DNA of 64,000 nt from Streptomyces vietnamensis (GCF_000830005.1 NZ_CP010407.1:3639001-3703000), one strand, 5' to 3'. Positions 1-9,010 are shown, counted from the stretch's first letter. Made by a program: numbers and translations. The notes: generated by a model not told the origin, from the sequence alone.

Positions 1-251
1 TGCAGGTGATCCCGTTCGAGATGGGCGCGCACCCGGGGATCAGCGGACAGTACTCGATCCTGGAGTTCCCGGACACCTCGGACTCCAGCGTCGTGTACAT
101 CGAGGGCGTGACGAGCGATCTGTACCTGGAGAAGGCGCAGGACGTCGGCAAGTACTCCGTGATGTACGAGCACCTCAGGGCGCAGGCGCTGAACGTCGAC
201 CAGACGCGGGAGTTCATCGCGAAAATGGCGAAGAAGCACGCCCAGGGATGA
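1..251 (+). CDS. DUF5753 (Scr1-type) regulator, C-terminal part
   Basis: The reading frame is open from the left edge of the window and ends at a TGA at 249-251, so only about 82 C-terminal residues are visible. The tail (a LEFPDTSDSSVVYIEG stretch, then a helical end with FIAKMAKKH) matches the C-terminal DUF5753 domain of actinobacterial helix-turn-helix proteins; the N-terminal XRE-type HTH must lie upstream of the window. In Streptomyces these proteins are usually followed by a small DUF397 gene, which is what is found here. The pair is often described as a developmental or toxin-antitoxin-like switch; that role is family knowledge and is not visible in this fragment. Confidence 0.85.
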   Translation, partial: QVIPFEMGAHPGISGQYSILEFPDTSDSSVVYIEGVTSDLYLEKAQDVGKYSVMYEHLRAQALNVDQTREFIAKMAKKHAQG

Positions 252-430
252 TCGCCCCGGCGCGGGTGAGGCACGGTACACCGGGCGATCGTTCCCACGG
301 AAGCACAGCTGGAATATGCCACTCGGACGTGTGAACGCCGGTCCCGTCGGACGGGACCGGCGAGTAGCGTCGATCACGCCATCAAGAACGTTGGCGCGAC
401 ACACTACTCGGCAGAACCGGAGTGAGCAGC

Positions 431-631
431 ATGGCGATTATTCAGGGCGGTACGGACACCTGGACGAAGTCCTCGTACTCGGGTGGGAACGGGGCCTGCG
501 TCGAAGTGAAGTCCCCGGTCGTGGCCGCGATCGCGGTGCGTGACTCCAAGGCGCCCGAGGGCCCGTCCCTCTCTTTCGGTCCGGGATCGTGGAACGCCTT
601 CGTCGGCGAGGTGAGCAACGGGGCCCTCTGA
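431..631 (+). CDS. DUF397 domain protein
   Basis: Small protein of 66 residues with the DUF397 pattern: a W-x-K-S-S-Y-S-G-G-N-G-x-C-V-E-V block near the N-terminus, then VAVRDSK-like and SFGPGSWNAFV-like segments. A GTG nine bases upstream is also in frame, but it overlaps the GGAG at 419-422, which is well spaced from the ATG at 431, so the ATG was chosen. It follows a DUF5753 regulator, the normal partner in Streptomyces. The partner relationship suggests a small effector controlled by or binding the upstream HTH protein; the biochemical role is not known. The 180 bases between the two genes probably hold its own promoter. Confidence 0.85.
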   Translation: MAIIQGGTDTWTKSSYSGGNGACVEVKSPVVAAIAVRDSKAPEGPSLSFGPGSWNAFVGEVSNGAL

Positions 632-668
632 GCCCCGGTGCGCGCACGCCGTCACCAGCAGTACGAAT

Positions 669-709
669 GAGCCCTCTCGACCGGTCCGCCGTCCTGGCCG
701 AGGGGGCTC
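669..709. terminator. Bidirectional terminator hairpin
   Basis: GAGCCCTCTCG (669-679) pairs with CGAGGGGGCTC (699-709) with one G-U pair; loop about 19 bases. It sits between the convergent DUF397 gene and the gene ending at 738, so it can stop transcription from both sides. Confidence 0.6.
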
Positions 710-737
710 GGCCTTTGCCCCCGGGAACCGGACGGGC

Positions 738-1571
738 CTACCGCAGCTCATCCACGTAGCGGTCCGTCCCCGGGACCGTCGGGATGAACGGAGCCACGAG
801 CTCCACCCGGCCTCCCCCGTCCCCCAGGGACTCCAGGTCCGCGAAGTGCTCCGTCCAGCACGCGCGGGGGTCCTCCTCGAGGAACCACAGCAGGGTCAGC
901 CGGGTGTCGACGCCCTCGACCTGCTTCACGTACGTCATGCGGTCGCCGGGCAGCGGGGTCGGCCGGAAGACCGTCACCATCGCCGCCGGTGAGCCGGCGA
1001 GGCGGCGGGGCAGTTCCCGGGTGCGGAGGCGGTCGAGCAGTTCCGCCCGCTCCTCCGGGCCCTCCGCGTCGATCACCTGGAGGATCAGGCCGGCGTAGGG
1101 GTGGTCGAGGGCGTGGAAGTCGCGCGGGCCGGTGGCCCCGTCGCGGTAGACGGTCGCCTCGTGGTCCTGGAACGAGGTGAAGACGTGGGTCCGCTCGTGG
1201 TGGACCCGGGAGTCCCGGTTGAGGCGCTTGTTGATGCCGACGGTCCACTTCATGTGGTCGTCGTAGCGGCCCTCGGTGATCCAGTACGTGGACAGGTAGC
1301 AGCCGGCGGTGACCGGCCGGGCGACGGCGGACTTCTCGGGGACGCGGAGCTCCTGGAGCTCGCGGGTGGCGACCCAGCGCCGGCCGGCGTACATCCAGGG
1401 CATGGCCATGGCGCCCGCGTAGTAGTGGTCGTCCTCGTACCAGCGGTTGTACGCGTGCTCGTGGCCCGGATGCGGTTCCACCATGGTGATCAGCGCGTGG
1501 CCGGGACGCACGCCGTACGGCCCGACGGCGGCCAGCTCCGCGTACGTCTCGCTGCGGGTCTCCTCGCTCAC
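738..1571 (-). CDS. Conserved two-domain protein of unknown function (EthD/dimeric barrel-like)
   Basis: 277 residues from a GTG start. I do not recognise a named family. The N-terminal third contains a HEHAYNRWYEDDHYYAG block, similar to the N-x-W-Y-x-x-D-H pattern of EthD-like dimeric alpha-beta barrel proteins, and the C-terminal half (MTYVKQVEG, LTLLWFLEE) looks like a second ferredoxin-like unit. No signal peptide or membrane segment. The gene is divergent from an SDR, and the gap holds a perfect TCTGACGG/CCGTCAGA palindrome that recurs at catabolic genes throughout the window, so it probably belongs to the same regulon and may bind or rearrange a pathway intermediate. That role is inference. 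Confidence 0.7.
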   Translation of the reverse strand: MSEETRSETYAELAAVGPYGVRPGHALITMVEPHPGHEHAYNRWYEDDHYYAGAMAMPWMYAGRRWVATRELQELRVPEKSAVARPVTAGCYLSTYWITEGRYDDHMKWTVGINKRLNRDSRVHHERTHVFTSFQDHEATVYRDGATGPRDFHALDHPYAGLILQVIDAEGPEERAELLDRLRTRELPRRLAGSPAAMVTVFRPTPLPGDRMTYVKQVEGVDTRLTLLWFLEEDPRACWTEHFADLESLGDGGGRVELVAPFIPTVPGTDRYVDELR

Positions 1572-1619
1572 TCCCGTACCCCTTCCGCATGTCTTCCCTT
1601 GTCGGTGACAGCCACCTAC

Positions 1620-1636
1620 TCTGACGGACCGTCAGA
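1620..1636. promoter_or_regulatory. Regulon operator, site A
   Basis: TCTGACGGACCGTCAGA, a perfect palindrome with 8-base arms around one central base. It lies between the divergent genes starting at 1571 (minus) and 1665 (plus). It is the best copy of a motif found ten times in the window and has the size and symmetry of a TetR-family operator. Confidence 0.75.
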
Positions 1637-1664
1637 TGCTTGACCAGGGTCGAGGAGGGTCCGA

Positions 1665-2447
1665 ATGCTGCTCCAGGGGAAGACGGTCGTCGTGTCGGGG
1701 GTCGGCGCCGGGCTCGGGCACCGGATCGCGGAGACGGTGGTGCGGGACGGGGGCCACGCGGTGCTCGGCGCGCGCACCGGGGCCAACCTCGCCAAGTCCG
1801 CGGCCGAGATCGACCCGGAGGGGCGCCGTACCGCGTACCGGGTCACGGACATCACCGACGAGGAGCAGTGCGAGGCGCTGGCCGCGCTCGCCGTGGAGCG
1901 GTTCGGCGGGATCGACGCGGTGGTGCACGTGGCCGCCTGGGACTCCTACTTCGGGGGTCTTGAGGACGCGGACTTCGCGACCTGGCAGGGGGTGCTCGAC
2001 GTCAACCTGCTCGGGACCCTGCGGATGACCCGGGCCTGTCTGCCGGCCCTCAAGGAGCGGGGCGGTTCCGTCGTCCTGATCGGGACGCAGTCGGCGATCG
2101 CCGCGCCCTCGCAGGTGCGGCAGGCGGCGTACGCGGCCTCGAAGGGGGCGCTGACCTCGGCGATGTACTCGCTCGCGCACGAGCTGGGGCCGCACCGGAT
2201 CCGGGTCAACACCGTGCTGCCGGGCTGGATGTGGGGACCGCCGGTCCAGGCGTACGTCCAGTTCGCCGCGCACACCGAGGGGCTGCCGGAGGCTGAGGTG
2301 CTGGCCCGGCTCACCGAGCGGATGGCACTGCCGGAACTCGCGACGGACGGGGACGTGGCGGAGGCGGCGGCCTTCCTCGCCTCGGACCGGGCGCGGGCGA
2401 TCACGGGGCAGTCGCTGCTCGTCAACGCCGGGGAGCTGATGCGCTGA
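1665..2447 (+). CDS. SDR family oxidoreductase
   Basis: 260-residue classical short-chain dehydrogenase/reductase. The Rossmann glycine motif SGVGAGLG is at residues 11-18, the structural Asn at about 114, and the catalytic Ser143, Tyr156 and Lys160 (YAASK) are all present. It should use NAD(P)(H) to oxidise or reduce a hydroxyl or ketone. The ATG is preceded by GAGGAGGG (1652-1659). Operator A lies 29-45 bases upstream, so the gene is probably repressed until the pathway substrate or its CoA ester is present. The specific substrate cannot be read from the sequence. The C-terminal TGQSLLVNAG motif is standard for the family. Confidence 0.88.
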   Translation: MLLQGKTVVVSGVGAGLGHRIAETVVRDGGHAVLGARTGANLAKSAAEIDPEGRRTAYRVTDITDEEQCEALAALAVERFGGIDAVVHVAAWDSYFGGLEDADFATWQGVLDVNLLGTLRMTRACLPALKERGGSVVLIGTQSAIAAPSQVRQAAYAASKGALTSAMYSLAHELGPHRIRVNTVLPGWMWGPPVQAYVQFAAHTEGLPEAEVLARLTERMALPELATDGDVAEAAAFLASDRARAITGQSLLVNAGELMR

Positions 2448-2456
2448 GCGCTCGGC

Positions 2457-3575
2457 TCATCCCCTCGGGTAGCGCGCCAGCCAGCCCGGCGAGGACTCCG
2501 CGGGGGTGTGCAGGGCGGCGCCCTGGGTCATCTCCATCGAGAAGTCGTCCGCGAGCTCCAGGACCGTCGCGCGGCCCTCCAACTCGGCCAGCCAGGCCGG
2601 CGGGAGGGCCGTCTCGCCGTGCAGGGCGCCGAGCAGCGCGCCGGTGAGCGCGCCCGTCACCGCCGAGGGCCCGTCGTGGTTCACGGCGAGCCGCAGCCCG
2701 TGCCGTACGTCCTCGCCGACCAGGGCGCAGTAGACGGCCGCCGCCAGCTGCCCCTCGGCCCGGTCGTCCCCCGCCCCGAGGGCCGTCACCCGGTCCGCGT
2801 CCGGCACCCCCTCCCGTACGGCTCCGAGGGCGCGGCCCAGTGCCTCGGTGACCGGCTCGTGGCCGGGGCGCACCGCGAGCTGCTCCAGGGCGCGGGCCAC
2901 CGCCGCCTCGACGGAGCCGCCGCGCGCGAGGCCGTGGACGGTGACCGCGAGGGCGCCCGCCGCGAGTCCTGCGGCCGGGGCGCCGTGCGTCTGCGCGGCG
3001 CACTCCACGGCGAGCTGGCAGACGAGCTGCGGCTCCCAGCCGACGAGCAGCCCGAAGGGGGCCGAGCGGGCCAGGGCGCCGGAGTCGGCGGCGTCCGGGT
3101 TCTTGGGCTTGTCGAGGGTGCCGAGGAGGTCGTCGCCGAGGCCGGTGAGGCAGGCGCGGGGCGGGTTGCGGCGGGCGTAGAGCCACTCCTCGCGGGCGAG
3201 CCAGCCGTTGTCCTTGCGGCGCTCGTCGGGTCCCCAGTCGCGCTGGGTGGCGGCCCAGCGCAGATGCGCCCGGTGGACGTCGGTGGGCGGGTGCCAGGCG
3301 CCGGTGTCGCGGCGGACCTGGGCGCGGATGAGGCCGTCGACGGTGAAGAGGGCCATCTGGGTCGCGGCGGTGACGGCGCCGCGGCGGCCGAAGGCGGGAA
3401 CGGGGTCGGTGAGTCCGTCAGGTCCGTGGGCCTCGCGCAGTTCCACGAGCGTGCGGCCGTCCGCCCCCGCCCCGAGGGCGTCGCCGAGGGCCCCACCGAG
3501 CAGACAGCCCCGTACGCGGGCCCGGAAGTCCTGCTGTTCGGCGCGGCCCCACACGGCCGCGGCTGTCGTGGCCAC
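2457..3575 (-). CDS. ADP-ribosylglycohydrolase family protein
   Basis: 372 residues from a GTG at 3575, chosen because GGGGGAGGG lies just upstream; an in-frame GTG at 3611 would add 12 residues without a good ribosome site. The start has the family signature RGCLLGGALGDALGAG, and near the C-terminus a VNHDGPSAVTGALTGALLGA stretch matches the Mg-binding DSDTxGAIxGAxxGA motif, with N-H-D-G-P-S in place of D-S-D-T. The family removes ADP-ribose from proteins or small molecules using two Mg ions. The changed metal motif raises the possibility of altered activity. It ends 10 bases from the SDR stop (convergent) and no regulon operator precedes it. Confidence 0.85.
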   Translation of the reverse strand: MATTAAAVWGRAEQQDFRARVRGCLLGGALGDALGAGADGRTLVELREAHGPDGLTDPVPAFGRRGAVTAATQMALFTVDGLIRAQVRRDTGAWHPPTDVHRAHLRWAATQRDWGPDERRKDNGWLAREEWLYARRNPPRACLTGLGDDLLGTLDKPKNPDAADSGALARSAPFGLLVGWEPQLVCQLAVECAAQTHGAPAAGLAAGALAVTVHGLARGGSVEAAVARALEQLAVRPGHEPVTEALGRALGAVREGVPDADRVTALGAGDDRAEGQLAAAVYCALVGEDVRHGLRLAVNHDGPSAVTGALTGALLGALHGETALPPAWLAELEGRATVLELADDFSMEMTQGAALHTPAESSPGWLARYPRG

Positions 3576-3722
3576 GATGTGCCCTCCCCCGTAGACCGGT
3601 CTGCGCAGCACTGTAATGGACCGGGTACGCCCGTTCGGGGCGCAGAACGTTATGTGTTCCGACGCCCTTCAGTCCACTTTTGACCACGTTCCCGGGTACG
3701 GGGGAGGGGCACCACGCAGCGG

Positions 3723-6308
3723 CTACTCCTGCGGAAGGACCGGGAGCAGTTCCGGGAGGTGACCGTCCGACGCGCGGGCCGTCTGCTGCCGCTCCTCCGG
3801 GACCTCGCCGTACAGGGTCGTCCGGGGCTTCGCCGGGCGGCCCGCCGTCGCCGCGATCGCCTCCAGGTCGCGGATCGAGCGGTACGAGCCGTAGCTGGAG
3901 CCCGCCATGCGGGAGATGGTCTCCTCCATCAGCGTGCCGCCCAGGTCGTTGGCGCCCGAGCGGAGCATCTCCGCCGCGCCCTCCGTGCCCAGCTTCACCC
4001 AGCTGGTCTGGATGTTGGGGATGTGCGGGTGGAGGAGGAGCCGGGCCATGGCGATGACGGCGCGGTTGTCGCGGGCGCTCGGGCCGGGGCGGGCGATGCC
4101 CGCGAGGTAGACGGGCGCGTTGGTGTGGATGAAGGGGAGGGTCACGAACTCGGTGAAGCCGCCGGTCTCCTGCTGGATGCGGGAGAGGGTGCGGAAGTGG
4201 CCGAGCCAGTGCCGGGGCTGGTCCACGTGCCCGTACATCATCGTGGAGGAGGAGCGTATGCCCAGCTCGTGGGCCGTCTTGATGACCTCGATCCACGTCG
4301 CCGTCGGCAGCTTGCCCTTCGTCAGGACCCAGCGGACCTCGTCGTCGAGGATCTCCGCCGCCGTGCCGGGGACCGAGTCGAGGCCCGCCTCCTTCGCCGC
4401 CGTCAGCCACTCCCGTATCGAGAGGCCCGTGCGGCTCGCGCCGTTGACGACCTCCATCGGGGAGAAGGCGTGGACGTGCATCCCGGGGACCCGCTTCTTC
4501 ACCGCGCGCGCGATGTCGAAGTAGGCGGTGCCGGGCAGGTCGGGGTGGATGCCGCCCTGCATGCAGACCTCGACGGCGCCGACCTCCCAGGCCTGCTGGG
4601 CGCGGTCCGCGACCTGGTCGAGGGAGAGGGTGTACGCGTCGGCGTCGGTGCGGCGCTGGGCGAAGGCGCAGAAACGGCAGCCGGTGTAGCAGACGTTGGT
4701 GAAGTTGATGTTCCGCGTGACGATGTACGTGACGTCGTCGCCGACGACGGACTTCCGCACGTCGTCCGCTATACGGGTCAGGGCGTCGAGCGCCGGGCCG
4801 TCCGCGTGCAGCAGGGCGAGCGCCTGGGCGTCGGTGAGCTTCGTCGGGTCGTCGGCGGCGACGGACAGCGCCTCGCGGACGTCGGCGTCGACCCGCTCCG
4901 GCACCATGCCGGGCGCGGCGGCCTCGCGGAGCGCCTCCCAGTCCCCGTACACCTCGTCGAAGTCGTCCCGCCGGTCCCCCGTGCGGCCCTCGGTGTCGAT
5001 GGTCGCGTGCAGATCCGTGCGGCCGGTCGCGGTGAAGGCCTCGTCGGGCTCCTGCCAGGGCAGGCCGCGCACGGGCGCGTCGGGGTTCGCGAGGCCGGTC
5101 TCGGGGTCGGCGAGGGCGCGGACGTGCGGGAGGAGCCGGGGGTCGAGCCAGGGTTCGCCGCGCTGGACGAACTCCGGGTACACGCAGAGCCGTTCGCGCA
5201 GCTCGAACCCGGCGGCGCGGGACCTCTCGGCGAGCTCCTCGATCTGCGGCCAGGGCCGCTCCGGGTTGACGTGGTCGATGGTGAGCGGGGAGACCCCGCC
5301 CCAGTCGTCGATGCCGGCGGCGATCAGCCGCTCGTACTCCGAGTCGACGAGGTTCGGCGGGGCCTGGAGGCAGGCGGAGGGGCCCATGATGAGCCGGGCG
5401 ACGGCGACGGTGGCGACGAGGTCGTCGAGCTCGGCGTCCGGCATCCCGCGCATCGCCGTGTCCGGCTTGGCGCGGAAGTTCTGGATGATCAGCTCCTGGA
5501 TCGAGTGGTACGCGCGCGCCACGCGCCGCAGCGCGAAGAGGGACTCGGCGCGCTCCTCCAGGGTCTCCCCGATGCCGAGCAGCAGCCCGGAGGTGAAGGG
5601 GACCGAGGACCGTCCGGCGTCCTCCAGCACCCTGAGCCGCACGGCGGGTTCCTTGTCGGGGGATCCGTAGTGGGGGCCGCCGGGCTCGGACCAGAGCCGG
5701 GTCGCGGTCGTCTCCAGCATCATGCCCATGGAGGGCGCGACGGGCTTGAGGCGCTGGAAGTCCGTCCAGGACAGCACGCCGGGGTTGAGGTGCGGGAGGA
5801 GCCCGGTCTCCTCCAGGATGCGGATCGCCATGGCCCGTACGTACGCGATCGTGTCGTCGTAGCCGTGCGCGTCGAGCCACTCGCGGGCCTCGGGCCAGCG
5901 GTCCTCGGGCTTGTCGCCGAGGGTGATCAGGGCTTCCTTGCAGCCCAGTTCGGCGCCGCGCCGGGCGATGTCGAGGACCTCGTCCGGCGACATGAACATC
6001 CCGTGCCCGTCCCGGCGCAGCTTGCCGGGGACGGTGACGAAGGTGCAGTAGTGGCACTTGTCCCGGCAGAGCCGGGTGAGCGGTATGAACACGCTCTTCG
6101 AGTACGTGACGACCCCGGGCCGCCCGGCCGCCTCGAGACCGGCGTCCCGCACGCGCCCCGCGGAGGCGACGAGGTCGTCCAGATCGCTCCCCCGCGCCCG
6201 CAACAGCACGGCGGCCTCGGCGACATCGAGCGCGACGCCGTCCCTGGCCCGCTTGAGGGCGCGGCGCATGGCGTTCTCGGTGGGTCGTCCTGCCTGGTGA
6301 TCCGTCAT
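3723..6308 (-). CDS. fbiC: FO synthase (fused CofG/CofH), coenzyme F420 biosynthesis
   Basis: 861-residue bifunctional radical SAM enzyme making the deazaflavin chromophore FO from tyrosine and 5-amino-6-ribitylaminouracil. The N-terminal CofG half carries C81-x3-C85-x2-C88 (CRDKCHYC), and the C-terminal CofH half carries C540-x3-C544-x2-C547 (CYTGCRFC); each binds a 4Fe-4S cluster and SAM. Length and two-domain layout match actinobacterial FbiC. The ATG at 6308 was chosen over an upstream in-frame start because the homologous region begins here. FO is the precursor of F420, and the window contains three LLM-type enzymes and one deazaflavin reductase that may use it. No regulon palindrome precedes it, which fits housekeeping expression. 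Confidence 0.95.
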   Translation of the reverse strand: MTDHQAGRPTENAMRRALKRARDGVALDVAEAAVLLRARGSDLDDLVASAGRVRDAGLEAAGRPGVVTYSKSVFIPLTRLCRDKCHYCTFVTVPGKLRRDGHGMFMSPDEVLDIARRGAELGCKEALITLGDKPEDRWPEAREWLDAHGYDDTIAYVRAMAIRILEETGLLPHLNPGVLSWTDFQRLKPVAPSMGMMLETTATRLWSEPGGPHYGSPDKEPAVRLRVLEDAGRSSVPFTSGLLLGIGETLEERAESLFALRRVARAYHSIQELIIQNFRAKPDTAMRGMPDAELDDLVATVAVARLIMGPSACLQAPPNLVDSEYERLIAAGIDDWGGVSPLTIDHVNPERPWPQIEELAERSRAAGFELRERLCVYPEFVQRGEPWLDPRLLPHVRALADPETGLANPDAPVRGLPWQEPDEAFTATGRTDLHATIDTEGRTGDRRDDFDEVYGDWEALREAAAPGMVPERVDADVREALSVAADDPTKLTDAQALALLHADGPALDALTRIADDVRKSVVGDDVTYIVTRNINFTNVCYTGCRFCAFAQRRTDADAYTLSLDQVADRAQQAWEVGAVEVCMQGGIHPDLPGTAYFDIARAVKKRVPGMHVHAFSPMEVVNGASRTGLSIREWLTAAKEAGLDSVPGTAAEILDDEVRWVLTKGKLPTATWIEVIKTAHELGIRSSSTMMYGHVDQPRHWLGHFRTLSRIQQETGGFTEFVTLPFIHTNAPVYLAGIARPGPSARDNRAVIAMARLLLHPHIPNIQTSWVKLGTEGAAEMLRSGANDLGGTLMEETISRMAGSSYGSYRSIRDLEAIAATAGRPAKPRTTLYGEVPEERQQTARASDGHLPELLPVLPQE

Positions 6309-6366
6309 GAACCGAGCATACGAGCGCACCCCTGGCCGGGGGTTCGGGTCCCCGCAGGAAGGAGGG

Positions 6367-6720
6367 TCAGTCCGTGTCCTTGGGGTGCCGAGGAGCGGCG
6401 TACACGAAATGCACGGTGCGGCGCGACTCGTCGACGAGGTACCGGACCCGGCCACCGGCCGTCACCTCGTACTCCCACTGCGGATAGCTGCGCCCACCGA
6501 GCGTCCCGTCCGCGAGGCGGCCACGCAGCCGGTGCTGCCTGTCCGGGTCGTCCTGTCGGAGCGGATCCCGGCGCAGGGCTTCGAAGCAGCGCCGGGTGTT
6601 GCCCGGAGCCTCGGCAGCGAGCTCCCCCCACCCTTTGGCCGCCTCGTTCGTCGCGAAGCGCAGGCGCCACTCCTCGCCGACCGGTGGCGGGGCGACGTCG
6701 TCGCCGCGCTTCGGCGTCAC
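6367..6720 (-). CDS. RelE/ParE-like toxin of a toxin-antitoxin pair
   Basis: 117 residues from a GTG whose bases overlap the TGA stop of the upstream gene (GTGA at 6717-6720), which indicates translational coupling. The protein is compact, with a basic central region and a C-terminal strand pattern ([23 protein letters not shown]) like the RelE/ParE fold of ribosome-dependent or gyrase-directed toxins. The final H-P-K-D tail is typical of RelE-like mRNA interferases. An in-frame extension upstream lacks homology and covers the antitoxin, so it is a shadow. Target and activity cannot be told from sequence alone. Confidence 0.75.
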   Translation of the reverse strand: MTPKRGDDVAPPPVGEEWRLRFATNEAAKGWGELAAEAPGNTRRCFEALRRDPLRQDDPDRQHRLRGRLADGTLGGRSYPQWEYEVTAGGRVRYLVDESRRTVHFVYAAPRHPKDTD

Positions 6721-7178
6721 GGAGCCGTCACCTCTCCATGGTCCTCGTCGGGGAGCGGACGGGTGAGCTGGGCGGTGAGGCCAGGGTCGGCGAGGACGCG
6801 GGCCGTCGCCCGCCACTCCACGATCGTGCGGTGGAGGGTGGCGTGAACGTCCAGCTGTGCCGCGTCGTGCGTCGCGTCCACCAGGTCCTGGACGAACTCC
6901 CGCGTCTCCTCGGTGGAAAGGTGACGCACCCAGGGGAAGACCGCAGGGAGGGCTCGCCCTATGACACGGGCGCCGTCGTCGGCGGAGAGAAGCGCGGCGA
7001 GGAGGCGGGCCGTGACGTCGGCCGTCTCCTCGCGCTCCTGGTCGTAGCCTGCGGTCGTGAGGTAGAGGTCCTGCCCGTCGCGGCGAGTGACGAGCAGGCG
7101 GTAGGCGCTGTCGAGCCGTTCGGCGACCCGCTTCGAGTTCTTGGAGAGCTCGGAGAAGGAGACACTCTGGGTCAGCAT
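6717..7178 (-). CDS. Antitoxin of the toxin-antitoxin pair (Phd/YefM-like N-terminus)
   Basis: 153 residues. The N-terminus (SVSFSELSKNSKRVAERLD, then LLVTRRDGQDLYLT) matches the prevent-host-death fold that binds operator DNA and the toxin. It is longer than classical Phd/YefM (about 85 residues), with a helical C-terminal extension (DVTARLLAALLSADD, then TREFVQDLVDATHDAA) that probably contacts the toxin. The ATG at 7178 was chosen over a start at 7214 because the homology begins there and the upstream start lies within the operator. A 22-base palindrome ends 12 bases before the start codon, fitting autorepression by the antitoxin or the complex. Confidence 0.78.
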   Translation of the reverse strand: MLTQSVSFSELSKNSKRVAERLDSAYRLLVTRRDGQDLYLTTAGYDQEREETADVTARLLAALLSADDGARVIGRALPAVFPWVRHLSTEETREFVQDLVDATHDAAQLDVHATLHRTIVEWRATARVLADPGLTAQLTRPLPDEDHGEVTAP

Positions 7179-7189
7179 GCACCGACCAT

Positions 7190-7211
7190 ACTTCGGAACG
7201 TATTCCGAAGT
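7190..7211. promoter_or_regulatory. Palindromic operator of the toxin-antitoxin operon
   Basis: Perfect inverted repeat: ACTTCGGAA (7190-7198), CGTA centre, TTCCGAAGT (7203-7211). It lies 12-33 bases upstream of the antitoxin ATG and 8 bases from the stop of the convergently placed upstream neighbour at 7219, so it is the whole regulatory region of the operon. Toxin-antitoxin operons are normally autoregulated through such sites. Confidence 0.75.
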
Positions 7212-7218
7212 CAATCAC

Positions 7219-8049
7219 TCAGAGGTAGCGCGCATACGCGTCCAACACCCCCAGCACCTCCCCCTCACCCCCCGACGGCAGCTGGAGGACGACCTCCTCG
7301 CAACCCAGCTCCGCGTAGTGCGCGAGCTTGCCCGGGCTCGGGAGGACCGCGTACGGGACGAGCTGGAGGGTCGCGGGGTCACGGCCGGCCTTCTCCCACG
7401 CCTCCCGCAGGACCGGGAGGGACTCCGTCAGGCCGCGGCCGCCGATCGGCATCCAGCCGTCGGTCTGCGCCGCGATCTGCGCGAAGAGCTTCGGGCCCGC
7501 CGCCCCGCCCAGCAGGACGCGCGGGGCGCCGCCCGCCGGCTTGGGCCAGACCTCCGAGGCGCGTACGGAGTCGCCGTACTCCCCTTCGTACGCCGTCGGC
7601 TCCGGCGCCCACAGCGCCCGCATCAGGTCCAGCCGGTCACGGCCCAGCTCCCGGCGGGTGGACCAGTCGACGCCGTGGTCGGCGGCCTCCTCCCGGTTCC
7701 AGCCGAAGCCCACCCCCAGCGTGAACCGGCCCCCGGAGAGGTGGTCGAGCGTGGCGACCTGCTTGGCCAGCACGATCGGATCGTGCTGGGTGATCAGCGT
7801 GATGCCGGTGCCCAGGCCGAGGCGCTCGGTGACCGCCGCCGCCTGCCCCAGGGCCACGAACGGGTCGAGCGTCCGCGCGTACTCCCGGGGCAGCTCCCCG
7901 CCCGCCGGGTAGGGCGTCTCGCGGGAGACGGGGATGTGGGTGTGCTCGGGGAGGTAGAGCCCCGCGAAGCCGCGCTGCTCCAGCTCGCGCGCGAGCCGCA
8001 CCGGGCTGATGGTCTCGTCGGTCAGGAAGATCGTGGTCGAGATCCGCAT
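7219..8049 (-). CDS. LLM class (F420-dependent) oxidoreductase
   Basis: 276 residues with the luciferase-like monooxygenase barrel. Diagnostic segments are GFAGLYLPEHTHIP (about 28-40), TGITLITQHDPIVLAKQVATLD (81-102), the conserved SGGRFTLGVGFGWNREE (105-121), and a C-terminal substrate region. The Leu-Gly-Val-Gly-x-Gly-W-N motif is typical of the actinobacterial F420-dependent subgroup (often annotated TIGR03619). It probably reduces or oxidises an organic substrate with F420 or FMN. No regulon palindrome was found upstream, unlike the two LLM genes at 15.5 and 17.5 kb. Substrate unknown. Confidence 0.88.
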   Translation of the reverse strand: MRISTTIFLTDETISPVRLARELEQRGFAGLYLPEHTHIPVSRETPYPAGGELPREYARTLDPFVALGQAAAVTERLGLGTGITLITQHDPIVLAKQVATLDHLSGGRFTLGVGFGWNREEAADHGVDWSTRRELGRDRLDLMRALWAPEPTAYEGEYGDSVRASEVWPKPAGGAPRVLLGGAAGPKLFAQIAAQTDGWMPIGGRGLTESLPVLREAWEKAGRDPATLQLVPYAVLPSPGKLAHYAELGCEEVVLQLPSGGEGEVLGVLDAYARYL

Positions 8050-8145
8050 AACCGCACGGTAGGGGGTGGGGCTCGGATTTCCGAGGCCTGCGGCACCATC
8101 GGAAATCCGCAGGTGCTTCCGCGGCCCGCCTGTTTGGATGACCCG

Positions 8146-8892
8146 GTGCTGAACCGAATCGAGACGTACTACGACGCCGTCCCCCGTTCCGCCGCCCGCG
8201 CCGAGGCGTACGGGCCGCTGACCCTCTTCGTGCGGGAGGGGCAGGGCTGGCCCTACTACGCCCGCCCGACGCTCGGGCACGAGGGCGAGGTCCCCATGGA
8301 GGCCGTGGAGAAGGTACGGGCCCGGCAGCGGGAGCTCGGCGTGCCCGAGGCCTTCGAGTGGGTCGCCGAGACGACGCCCGGGCTGCGGGCCGCCGTGGAG
8401 GCGACCGGGCTCACCGTCCACGAGCACCCGCTGATGGTCCTGGAGGGCGAGCCGCTCGCCGTACCGGAGCCCGAGGGCGTCACCGTACGGCTCGTGGGCG
8501 CGGACGACTCCGCCCTGGAGACCGCCGTCGCCGCCCCGTACGCCGCCTTCGGCGCGGAACCCCAGCCCGGCAGCACCGCCACGGTCGCCGAGCGCCTCTC
8601 GGCCGGCCTGACCCGGCTCGCGGCCGCCCTGGACGCCGACGGTCACGCCCTCTCCGCCGGCCAGCACCAGCCCGTCGGGGCCGTCTCCGAGGTCGTCGGC
8701 GTCGGCACCGTCCCGGCGGCCCGACGCCGGGGCCTCGGGCTCGCGGTCACGGCCGCCCTGGTCGCGGACGCCCGCGCCCACGGGACGGAGCTCGTGTTCC
8801 TGACGGCCTCGGACGCGGACGTGGCCCGCCTCTACGGCCGGCTCGGCTTCCGTACCGTCGCGACCGCCCTCATCGCGGAGGCCGAGGGGTAG
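8146..8892 (+). CDS. GNAT family N-acetyltransferase
   Basis: 248 residues from a GTG at 8146. The C-terminal half has the acetyl-CoA pyrophosphate motif (GVGTVPAARRRGLGLAVTAAL, about residues 187-207) and the closing LYGRLGFRTV motif, so the GNAT fold is clear. The N-terminal 110 residues (LNRIETYYDAVPRSAARAE, YARPTLG) form a family-specific substrate domain. The start lies about 95 bases from the divergent LLM gene; the ribosome site is weak (GGATG). Substrate unknown. Confidence 0.82.
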   Translation: MLNRIETYYDAVPRSAARAEAYGPLTLFVREGQGWPYYARPTLGHEGEVPMEAVEKVRARQRELGVPEAFEWVAETTPGLRAAVEATGLTVHEHPLMVLEGEPLAVPEPEGVTVRLVGADDSALETAVAAPYAAFGAEPQPGSTATVAERLSAGLTRLAAALDADGHALSAGQHQPVGAVSEVVGVGTVPAARRRGLGLAVTAALVADARAHGTELVFLTASDADVARLYGRLGFRTVATALIAEAEG

Positions 8893-8901
8893 AAGCAGCC
8901 C

Positions 8902-8929
8902 GGAGAACTTTCTTCGAAGAAAGTTCTCC
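8902..8929. terminator. 28-base perfect palindrome, terminator or operator
   Basis: GGAGAACTTTCTTC is followed directly by its exact reverse complement. It starts 10 bases after the acetyltransferase stop and ends 6 bases before the candidate ECF promoter of the next gene. As RNA it folds into a 12-base-pair stem with a four-base loop, so it could end the acetyltransferase transcript. Its perfect symmetry and low GC content in this genome also fit a protein-binding operator. Confidence 0.55.
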
Positions 8930-8934
8930 CGTCG

Positions 8935-8961
8935 TGTCACATCCTCGGCGCGCGGTCCGTC
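8935..8961 (+). promoter_or_regulatory. ECF41-type sigma factor promoter
   Basis: TGTCACA (8935-8941), a 16-base spacer, then CGTC (8958-8961). This matches the promoter signature known for ECF41 (SigJ-like) sigma factors, whose usual targets include carboxymuconolactone decarboxylase/AhpD-like genes; exactly such a gene starts 50 bases downstream. The sigma factor itself is not in the window. Confidence 0.65.
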
Positions 8962-9010
8962 AGTGCAGTGAAAGCAGCGCACGAGACACCGACACCGAGG
9001 AGCGATCACC

